DNA of 32,708 bases, from NCBI GenBank assembly GCA_937127375.1, contig CAKZMA010000921.1, positions 1 through 32,708 on the forward strand. The letters are read 5' to 3'. How positions within the stretch are numbered: position 1 is the stretch's first letter; each line of letters opens with the position of its first letter. The position numbers and the translations under genes were made by a program. Origin of the DNA: an uncultured Coleofasciculus sp. (lineage in GTDB: Bacteria; Cyanobacteriota; Cyanobacteriia; Cyanobacteriales; Coleofasciculaceae). A model generated the notes under the pieces. That model had not been told where the DNA came from, did no database searches, and worked only from the letters and a program-made list of their open reading frames with translations. Positions 8,747 to 20,700 of this stretch are shown here, piece after piece.

Positions 8747-11700
8747 ATGAATACTGAAGAATTACTTATCTCTACTGAAGAATTACCCCTATCCTATGCT
8801 CAACAGCGTTTATGGTTCTTAGACCAACTCGAACCCAACAGCGCCCTCTACAACATTTCCATCAGGTTGCATCTTTTAGGAACGCTCAATGTTGCTACCT
8901 TAGAACAAAGCTTACAAGAGATAATTGCTCGTCACGAAGCCTTACGCACCAACTTTGTCACGGTTGATGGAGAACCGACTCAAGTCATCCACGACGAAAC
9001 AACCTGGAGAGTATCGGTTACAGACTTAACCCATTTATCAACCAACGAACAAGAAACGGCGGCAAAACAACTCACGCACCAACAAGCAATTCAACCCTTT
9101 GACCTAGCCAATGACTCATTAGTCAGAGCCACATTAATTGTGTTATCTGAGACCGAACACTGGTTACTGGTATGTATGCATCATATTGTCAGTGATGGCT
9201 GGTCAACCGGTGTGTTTGTTCAAGAACTCACAGCCCTATACAATGCTTATTCTCAAGGACAGCCTTCCCCATTAACGCCATTGCCCATTCAATATGCGGA
9301 TTTTGCTATATGGCAAAGAGAGTGGTTACAAGGAGATGTCCTCGAAAGCCAACTGACTTACTGGAGGGACCAACTGGCAGATGCACCCACCTTATTAGAG
9401 TTACCCACAGACCGAGCGCGATCGGCAGTGCAGACCTTTGCTGGGGCACATCAACGGTTTACTCTTCCTGCACAACTGACTAAAAAGCTAACCCAACTAA
9501 GTCAGAAACAAGGCGTAACGTTGTTCATGACATTGTTAGCCGCGTTTGATACATTACTTTACCGCTACACTGGGCAAGAAGACATATTGGTTGGCTCACC
9601 CATTGCCAATCGGAATCAGAGCGAAATCGAAGGGTTAATCGGCTTTTTTGTCAATACCTTAGTATTGCGTACCAACCTGGAAGGCAATCCCAGTTTTAAT
9701 CAACTCATTCATCGGGTGAGGGAAATGGCGACGGAAGCCTACACCCATCAAGACTTGCCCTTTGAAATGTTAGTGGAAGCCTTACAACCGGAGAGAGACC
9801 TGAGTTATACCCCCCTATTCCAGGTCATGTTTGTTCTCGATAATAATCCCTTGGATTCCATCGAATTAACCGGATTAACGGTCAATCCACATCCAATAGA
9901 ATGGGAAATCGCTAAATTTGATTTGTCTTTGTCAATGCAGACAACAGCGAGTGGATTGGTGGGGGTATGGGAATATAATACTGACCTGTTTGATAGCAGC
10001 ACTATCGAACGAATGGCAAATCATTGGGTCATCTTACTAGAAGGAATTGTTGCTAATCCTCAAGCCCCGATTTCCCAATTGCCTCTGTTAACCGAGGTGG
10101 AGCGGCAAAAATTATTAATTGATTGGAATAATACTGTAGAGACGTTGCATGCAACGTCTCTACATCAGGCAACGTCTCTACAGGTGAATCAATGTATTCA
10201 TCAGTTATTTGAAGAACAGGTTAAACAGACTCCTGATGCCGTCGCCGTCATCTGGGAAAATCAACACCTGACTTACCGTGAATTGAATAGTCGTGCTAAC
10301 CAATTAGCCCATTACTTACGTTCATTAGGTGTAGCCCCCGACACCTTAGTCGGGTTATGTGTGGAACGTTCTTTAGAAATGATAGTGGGTATCCTGGGAA
10401 TTCTCAAAGCAGGTGGTGCCTACGTTCCTCTTGATCCAGCCTATCCCAAAGAGCGATTCACTTATATCCTCGAAGATACCCAACTGAGCCTTCTCCTCAC
10501 TCAAGAAACACTACTCATTCAACAGCCCGACTTAGGCAGAAAGGTAATCTGTTTAGATCGAGATGGGTCAGTTATAGCTGAACAGATTACCACCAACCCA
10601 ATTACAGCCGTTCAACCCCATAACCTGTCCTACATTATTTACACATCGGGTTCGACGGGTACACCCAAAGGGGTAATGATTGAACATCGCTCACTGGTCA
10701 ATTTTATCCTGACAGCCAGCCAAGCATACGGCTTGACATCAAAAGATAAGGTTCTGCAATTTAGCTCGATCTGCTTTGATGTATCCGTTGAGGAGATATT
10801 TACCTGTCTTTCAGTCGGTGCAACATTAGTCTTGCGAACTGAAGCCATGCTGAACTCCAGTGAGGAGTTTTGGCGATGTTGCCAGGAATGGCAATTAACA
10901 ATTCTAAGTCTTACCACCGCCTATTGGCATCAGTTAGTTTCTGAACTATCCCCCCAAGACGACCGAATTTATCCGGATGTCAGAAAGGTAATTATCGGAG
11001 GAGAAGAAGCGCAATTAGACAAAGTAAAACGTTGGCAGAGTAGTGTTGCTCATTTCTCTAATCCACCACAGTTATATAATAGTTACGGTCCCACAGAAGC
11101 AACCGTTTCGGCAACTCTATATCAATTTAATTCAGGTGATACCCATGTTTCAATTGGGCGGCCTTTGAGCAATGTTCAGGTTTACATCCTAGACAAACAT
11201 CTGCAACCTGTTCCCATTGGTGTACCGGGAGAATTACATATTGGCGGTGCTGGATTAGCCCGTGGCTACCTCAACCGTCGGGAGTTGACTGATGAGAAAT
11301 TTATCGCCAACCCGTTTAGCACCGAGCCGGATTCCCGTCTTTACAAAACTGGGGATCTAGTTTGTTATTTACCGGATGGCAATATTAAATATCTGGGACG
11401 GATTGATAATCAAGTAAAAATTCGTGGCTTCCGGATAGAGTTGGGAGAAATTGAAGCCGTTTTGGGTGAGCATAAAGATGTCCAGGCATTCTGTGTAATT
11501 GTCCGCGAAGATAGTCCTGGGGATAAACGCCTTGTGGCTTACATAGTGCCGCCATCCCAAGTAACACCGAACATCAGCGAACTCCGGCAATTTCTGAAAG
11601 CCAAGTTGCCCGATTATATGGTTCCTAGTGCGTTTGTGGTGTTAGAAGCCTTGCCATTAACACCGAATGGGAAAGTAGATCATCGCGCCTTACCCGCACC

Positions 11701-14700
11701 GGATTTCAGCGATCGCACAAACCAATATATTGCTCCCCGCACCCCAGTAGAAGAAATCTTGACTCAAATTTGGAGCCAAGTTCTAACAGTAGAGAAAGTC
11801 GGAATAAACGATAACTTCTTTGAATTGGGAGGACATTCTCTCCTAGCCACCCAACTGGTATCACGCATTCGCAACACATTTAAAGTCGAACTACCCTTGC
11901 GTCAATTATTTGCCACAGCAACCGTAGGGGAATTGGCACAAGCAATTGTGCAACTACAGCAACAAAACTTAGACCTCATCGCCCCACCCATCTTACCCCG
12001 AACTGAGGAGACACAATTACCCCTATCCTATGCTCAACAGCGTTTATGGTTCCTAGAGCAGTTTGCGCCCAACAGTGCCTTATACAATATTCCCATCACC
12101 TTGCGTTTGAGGGGAACGCTGAATATTACAGCATTGGAACAAAGCCTACAAGAACTAATGGCTCGCCACGAATCATTACGCACCAACTTCGTGACTGTTG
12201 ATGGAGAAGCCACACAAATTATCCCAACCTCAACAAATTGGAGTTTATCAGTTGTTGAATTAACCCATTTACCGACAAGTGAACAAGAAAGTATTGCCCA
12301 AAAACTTGCCAAACAACAAGCCATTCACGCCTTTGACCTAACCAGTGAACCCTTAATCAAAGCCACATTAGTTATTCTCAATGATACAGAATACTGGTTA
12401 TTAATATGTATGCATCACATCGTCAGTGATGGCTGGTCAATGGGTGTGTTGGTTCAAGAACTGGCAACCTTGTACGAGGCTTATACTCAAGGTCAACCTT
12501 CTCCCTTAACCCCACTACCGATTCAATACGCCGATTTCTGTCTCTGGCAAAGACAATGGTTGCAAGGAGAAGTCCTCCAAAGTCAATTGAGCTACTGGGA
12601 AGACCAACTAGCAGGGGCACCGACTCTATTATCACTCCCCACAGACCGACCGAGACCCGCAACCCAGAGTTTTGAGGGTGCAACTCAATCCTTTGAGGTG
12701 TCCTGGGAACTGACCAAAAAGCTAACCCAATTGAGCCAAGAGCAAGGAGTGACCTTGTTCATGACACTGTTGGCAGCATTTTTTACATTGCTGTACCGTT
12801 ACAGTGGGCAAGAAGATATGTTGGTGGGGACACCCATAGCTAACCGGAACCGGAGTGAAATAGAAGGAGTAATCGGCTTTTTTGTCAATACCTTAGTGCT
12901 ACGCGGCGACTTATCAGGGGAGCCGAGTTTTAGTGAACTTCTGGCTCGTGTGCGGGAAGTAGCAATGGAGGCATACACACATCAGGACTTGCCCTTTGAA
13001 ATGTTAGTGGAGGCATTACAGCCGGAAAGAGATCTGAGCCATTCTCCCCTATTCCAAGTCATGTTTATCCTCCAGAATACGCCGACAGCTGAGGTGGAGT
13101 TAACCGGAGTAACCGTCACGCCAGTGGAGGTTAAACGTGACATCGCTCCCTTTGATTTGACCTTAGGAATGGAGAATACGCCGGAAGGGTTAGTGGGAGT
13201 TTTTGAGTACAACACGGACTTGTTTGAAGCCAGCACCATTGAGCGGATGAGCGGGCATTTTGTCAGATTATTAGAAGGGATTGTGGCTCATCCGCAAGAG
13301 CGAATTTCCCAATTACCTTTATTGACAGCTGGTGAGGAGCAACAAATCTTATTTGAATGGAACGATACAGGTGCCGACTATCCAGCATCCCTATGTATTC
13401 ATCAGTTATTTGAAGAGACGGTGAAACGGACTCCTCATGCAGTAGCCGTCGAGTTTGAACATCAACAATTAACCTATCAACAGTTAAATATCCAAGCCAA
13501 TCAACTCGCCCACTCTCTGCAATCTCTAGGAGTCGGGGCTGAGGTATGTGTCGGGATATATCTAGAACGTTCTATCACGATGATAGTGGCATTATTAGCC
13601 ATTCAAAAAGCCGGGGGAGCCTATGTTCCCTTAGACCCAGATTATCCCATCCAAAGATTAGCTTACATCTGCGAAGATTCAAAAATTGACCTCATCCTCA
13701 CCCAACATAAACTCCTGAATGCTTTACCTGTAGAAAGAGAATCCGTAAAAGTAATCGCCTTAGACACAGAATCCGAGGAACTAAACAGTCAAAGTCAAGA
13801 AAATCCAGTCAGTGAAGTCAAACCCTCTAACCTCTGTTGTCTGCTGTACACTTCAGGTTCCACCGGAAAACCCAAAGGAGTGATGCTAACTCATGCAGCA
13901 TTAGTCAACCATAGCAGCGCCATCAGTGAAGTCTTTGGTTTAACCAATAAAGACCGGGTTCTGCAATTTGCCTCCTTGGGTTTTGACGTCGCCGCCGAAG
14001 AAATCTTTCCCACTTGGTTCAAAGGTGGCACAGTGGTATTAAGACCCGCTCAAATGTTCCCGGACTTAGCCCGTTTTGCCCAATTTATCGAACAACAAAA
14101 ACTAACGGTTCTGAATATTACCCCAGCCTATTGGCATGAATGGACAGTAGCCGTATCTAAAGCAGAGGCAACAATCCCGGAAAATTTACACTTAGTCGCT
14201 GTGGGTGGGGACAGCGTTCTGCCAGAAACAGTGAGACTGTGGAAGAAATTAGTAGGCACCAGGGTCAATTGTCTGAATGTCTACGGACCCACCGAAGCCT
14301 CAGTCACCGCCGTTGTCTATGATTTACTCAATCCCCAATTAGAACAAATCAATAATGTCCTGATTGGTCGTCCCATTGCCAATACCCAAACCTATATCCT
14401 CGACCCCCATCTGCAACCTTTACCCGTTGGCGTGATTGGCGAATTACATCTAGGTGGGGTGCGTCTGGCACGAGGCTATCTCAACCGCGAGGAATTAACA
14501 TTAGCCAAATTTCTGCCCAACCCCTTTAAAGATGGAACAGGTCATCGCATCTACAAAACCGGAGATTTAGCCCGTTATCTACCTGATGGCAACATCGAGT
14601 GTTTCGGACGCATTGACAATCAGGTGAAAATTCGAGGTTTCCGCATCGAGTTGGGAGAAATTGAAGCGGTACTCAACCGAAATGTCCATGTCCAGACCTC

Positions 14701-17700
14701 TTGTGTGATTCTGCGGGAGGATACTCCAGGGGATAAACGCTTAGTTGCCTACATCGTCGCCCATGAGCAACAACAGATTCCAGCCATTAGCGAACTGCGT
14801 CAATACCTATCCAATCATCTGCCACTGTACATGGTGCCCAATGTCTTCATGTTCTTGGAGTCACTACCCCTGAGTGCCAACCGGAAAGTAGACCGTCGCG
14901 CCCTACCCGTACCGGATAAACAGAGTGAACAACGGAGTGAATATGTGGCACCGCGCACTCTGACTGAGGAAATCCTCGCTCTTGTTTGGGCAAAAGTCCT
15001 GAAGGTAGAACGAGTCGGCATATATGATAACTTCTTTGAACTGGGGGGACATTCCTTACTCGCCACTCAACTGGTGTCCCGGATTCGTAATAGTTTTAAC
15101 GTAGAACTACCCCTGCGGGAATTGTTTGCTTCGGCGACAGTCGCCCAATTAACTCAGGTGATTGAGCAATTAAAGCAACAGGATTCAGTCCGGGCAACTC
15201 CCCCCATATTACCCAAGGCAAAGGATGTCGAGGCACCATTGTCCTATGCACAACAGCGTTTATGGTTCCTCGACCAACTTGACCCCAACAGTGCCACCTA
15301 CAATATCCCGATGACGTTGCGTCTTCTCGGAACACTGAATGTTGCCGCCCTAGAAGGGAGCCTACAAGAAATTGTTCAGCGTCATCAAGCCTTACAGACC
15401 AACTTCATTGCCGTAGATGGACAACCCACCCCAATTATTAAAACAGCAACAGATTGGAGTTTATCAGTAGTTGACTTGCAGCATTTACCGACAAGCGAAA
15501 AAGAAAAAGCGGCACAGCAAATCGCCCAAGAACAAGCAACTAAGCCCTTTGACCTGGCAAATGAGCCATTAATCCGGGCGACATTAGTCCGGTTAAATGA
15601 AACCGAACAGTGGTTGTCGGTATGTATGCATCATATTGTCTCGGATGGCTGGTCAATGGGTGTGTTTGTGGAGGAATTAACTGCCTTGTATGAGGCTTAT
15701 GCACAAGGTCAGCCTTCCCCTTTAACCCCACTACCGATTCAGTATGGGGACTTCGCCCTCTGGCAAAGACAGTGGTTACAGGCAGAGGTATTGCAAAGCC
15801 AATTGAGTTACTGGCAACAACAACTGGCAGATGCACCGGAGTTGTTAGTGCTGCCCACAGACCGACCCAGACCAGCGATGCAAACCTTCGTCGGTGCCTA
15901 TCAAAAGTTTAATCTTTCGGCTGAACTGACCCAAAAATTGACTCAGTTGTGTCAAGAGGAAGGGGTAACGCTGTTTATGACCTTGTTAGCAGCGTTTGAT
16001 ACCTTGCTGTATCGTTACAGCGGACAAACAGACATTTTAGTCGGAACTCCAATTGCCAACCGGAATCACAGTGAAATCGAAGGATTGATTGGTTTCTTTA
16101 GCAACACGTTAGTGATGCGGAGTAATTTGTCTGACAATCCCAGCTTCAGTGAATTACTGACTCAGGTAAGGCAAACGGCAATGGAGGCTTATACTCATCA
16201 AGACTTGCCCTTTGAGATGTTAGTTGAGGCATTACAGCCGCAAAGAAACCTGAGTCATACACCTTTATTCCAGGTGGCGTTTGTGCTACAGAATACGCCC
16301 ATTGCTGAAGTAGAGTTGAGTGGGTTAACCATCAATGAAGTGCCGATAGAAAATGCCATAGCCAAGTTTGATTTAACCTTAGGGATGCAGCAAAATGATA
16401 CCGAAATAGCGGGAGTTTTTGAGTACAACACAGATTTGTTTGATGCCAGTACCATGGAACGGATGGTGGGTCATTGGGTGACGCTACTGGAATCCATTGT
16501 TGCCCATCCTCAAGAGCGATTGTCTCAATTACCAATGCTCAACGAGTTAGAGCAGCAGCAGTTATTGGTTGATTGGAATCAGACTCAGACAGATTATCCT
16601 CAAGATAAGTGTATTCATCAGTTGTTTGAGGAGCAGGTAGCGCGTAATCCCAAGGCGCTAGCCGTGGTGTTTGAGCAGGAAAAATTAACCTATGAGCAGT
16701 TGAATTGTCGGGCGAACCAGTTAGCTCATTATTTACGCAGCCAAGGGGTTGGACCGGATGTGCTAGTGGGGTTATGTGTAGAACGTTCCCTGGAAATGGT
16801 CGTGGGATTATTGGGGATTCTTAAGGCAGGTGGGGCTTATGTTCCCCTTGACCCAGAGTATCCCAATGAGCGCTTGAATTATATGGTTAAAGATGCTCAA
16901 GTTTCGGTGCTACTCACCCAACAACAAGTCTTGGATAAACTACCACAGCATCAAGGCAAGTTGGTTTGTTTGGATGATTTAGAACTGGATAATTTAGACT
17001 TAGCTCAAAATCATCAAGATAACCCCAACAGTGGCGTTCAACCGTTCCATCTGGCGAATGTGATTTACACCTCTGGTTCCACAGGCAAACCCAAAGGGGT
17101 AATGGTTGAACATAGCGGATTGTGTAACTTAAGCCAAGCTCAGATTCAAACGTTTGGCTTACATTCACAGAGTCACATTCTCCAGTTTGCCTCCCTCAGT
17201 TTTGATGCCTCTATCTGGGAAGTGGTTATGGCTTTGGCAGCAGGAGGAACACTTTATCTAGGAACCCAGGAATCTCTGATGCCGGGTCAACCCTTAGTTG
17301 AGCGATTACGAGACTATGATATTACTCATGTTACTTTACCTCCATCGGCATTGGCGGTTCTGCCAGAGGCGGAACTGGCGGCACTGCAAACGATTATTGT
17401 TGCTGGAGAAGCTTGTTCTCCTGAATTGATCAAAAAATGGTCGGTGGCTCGAAACTTCTTCAACGCTTACGGACCGACTGAAGCCAGTGTCTGCGCCACC
17501 CTAGCCAAATGCAATGGCGATGAGAAAATCTCCATTGGTCGCCCCATTGCCAATACACAAATCTATATCTTAGACTCCTACTTACAACCCGTCCCTGTTG
17601 GTGTACCGGGAGAATTGCATATTGGGGGTACAGGATTAGCACGCGGTTATCTCAACCGACCTGATTTAACCAATCAGAAATTTATTGCCAATCCCTTTGA

Positions 17701-20700
17701 TAGAAGCCAGCGCCTCTACAAAACCGGAGACTTAGCCCGTTATTTAAGAGATGGCAACATTGAATTCTTGGGACGCATTGACAATCAAGTTAAAATTCGG
17801 GGTTTCCGGGTGGAGTTGGCAGAAATTGAAGCCACCCTATCCCAGCTACCTGAAGTCCGGGAAGCCGTGGTTATAGCACGGGAAGACCAAGGCAATGATA
17901 AGCGTCTGGTGGCTTACGTTGTTGGGCAAACACAAACAACATTGACCAGTAACGAATTGCGTCAATTCCTGAAAGCAAAATTGCCCGATTACATGATACC
18001 CAGTGCTTTTGTGCTGTTAGAAAATCTCCCCCTAACACCCAATGGCAAAGTAGACCGCCGCGCCTTACCCGCCCCCGATGTCAGCTCACTAAAAGACCAA
18101 TATGTTGCTCCCCGCACTCCAACAGAAGAAACCCTAAGTAAAATTTGGTCACAAGTGCTAAAAGTCGAACCTGTGGGAATTAATGACAACTTCTTTGACC
18201 TTGGGGGACATTCTCTGTTGGCAACTCAAATAATCTCCCGTGTCCAGGAAGCCTTTAGCATTTCATTACCCTTACGTTCTCTATTTGAATCTCCTACAAT
18301 TGCCCAATTCTCTCAGGAGATCATCACTCAACTGGAAACGGGTTTGAGCCTAACCGTTCCAGAAATTGTACCCGTTTCCCGCCACACAGATATCCCTCTA
18401 TCCTGGGCACAAGAACGCCTATGGTTTGTCCATCACCTCGAAGGAGACAGTGGTGCCTACACGATAGATATTACTGTCCGTCTGAAGGGGAATCTCAATA
18501 TCAAAGCATTAGAACAATCGTTTCAAGCGATAGTACAGCGCCATGAACCCCTACGGACTCGATTTGAAATCAAAGATAATAAGCCGATACAGGTAATAGA
18601 CTCAAACATCACCCTAACCTTACCTGTGGTGAATCTCCAGAATGAGCCAGAACCCTGGAAAAAGGTGAAAGCCTTAACCAAAGAAGCAGCCAGCTTTCCC
18701 TTTGATTTGGCAAAGGACTCAGTGTTGCGAGTGAAGCTGTGGCAAGTGGCTGAAGATGACTATGTGTTGCTATTTGCCATTCACCATATTGCTGCCGATG
18801 GTTGGTCATTGGGGGTTTTAGTTGAGGAACTCTCAGCTTATTATCGAGGGATTTCAACAGGGGAGTCGGTCAATTTACCCGAGTTACCCATCCAGTATGC
18901 AGACTTTGCAGTTTGGCAACGTCAGTGGTTCACCGATGAGGTGTTAGAGCGTCAGTTAAACTACTGGAAGAAACAGTTAAATGACGCCCCCCCCCTGTTA
19001 GAACTGCCCACAGATCGCCCTCGCCCTGCCGTACAAACCTTTCGCGGGGGAACCGAACATTTTCAATTTTCCCCTGAGCTAACTCAATGCCTGAAAAAGC
19101 TATCTCAAGAGTCAGGAACCACTCTATTTATGACACTTTTGGCGGGTTTTGTTGTATTAGCTTCTCGCTACAGTGGACAAACGGATTTGGTAGTTGCTTC
19201 CCCCATTGCCAATCGGAACCGCCAAGAAATAGAAGGGTTAATTGGATTTTTTGTCAATACTCTGGCATTAAGATTTGATTTATCTCAACAGCCAACCTTT
19301 GAAACCTTCTTAGCCCAAGTCCGGCAAGTCACCCAAGATGCGTATGAACATCAGGATCTGCCCTTCGAGATGTTGGTTGAAGAGTTGAAAATTGAACGAC
19401 ATCTGGATCGCCATCCCCTGACGCAAGTGGTATTTGCGCTGCAGAATGCCCCCAGTTCTCCTTGGGATTTGCCCGGTGTAACGGTGGAAGGGATGTCTTC
19501 CGGACTGGATTCGGTCAGGGTTGACCTGGAAGTTTACTTATGGGATGAACCAGAAGGACTTGAGGGTTTTTGTTCTTACAACCGGGATTTATTTGATGGG
19601 ACGACAATAAGCCGCATGATGGGTCATTTCCAGACGTTGTTAACGGCAATTGTGGAAAATAAAAAGCAGCCTGTTACCTTATTACCGTTGCTCACGCAAC
19701 CGGAACGTGATCAATTATTGGTGAAGTGGAATGATACTGTACAGACGCGCCATGGCGCGTCTCTACAGGCGGCAACGTCTCTACAGTCGGCAACGTCTGT
19801 TCAGGTGAATCCATGTATTCATCAGTTATTTGAGGCACAGGTGGAACGGACTCCCGATGCAGTCGCCGTGGTATTTGAGGATGAAGAACTCACCTATTTT
19901 CAGTTGAATAGTCGCGCCAATCAATTAGCCCATTACTTACAATCTTTGGGCGTGAGTGCCGATGTCTTGGTGGGGTTGTGTGTGGAGCGATCGCCATTAA
20001 TGCTGATTGGATTACTGGGCATTCTCAAAGCGGGTGGTGCATACATTCCCCTTGACCCCGACTATCCGACTGAACGGATCAGTTTTATGTTAGAAGATAG
20101 TCAAGTTTCCCTACTGCTGACTCAACAGCATCTGATTGAGAGACTACCTGAATCTCAGACCCAACCTATCTGCTTGGATACTGATTGGTCTGTGATTTCT
20201 CAGTTAAGTCCAGAAAATCCGATCGCTGTAGTACAAGCCACAAACTTGGCTTATGTGATTTATACATCGGGTTCCACAGGTAAACCAAAAGGAGTGATGA
20301 TTGAGCATCGATCTTTAGTGAACTTGACAAAAGTTGAAGCAAAACAATGGGGGATTCACCAAAATGATCGCGTTCTTCAGTTTAGTTCTTTTAGTTTTGA
20401 TGTATTCGGTAAAGATATTTATCCCTGCTTAAGTGCTGGTGGCACAGTGGTCTTGCGAACCCAAAAAATGTTGGATTCCTGGTGGGCTTTAATGGAAGGA
20501 ATTGAGCATTGGCAAATCACTGTGCTGAATATAACGTTTGCCTACTGGCAGAAGTGGGTAACTGAACTAGCTCGAACCCACAAAAGGATTTTACCCAGTC
20601 TACGACTAATAACGATTGGCGGAGAGCGGGTTGTACCGCAAACCATTAAGCAGTGGTACAAATACCTACAAGAAAATTCGGCATTCTATCAGTTGGAAAA

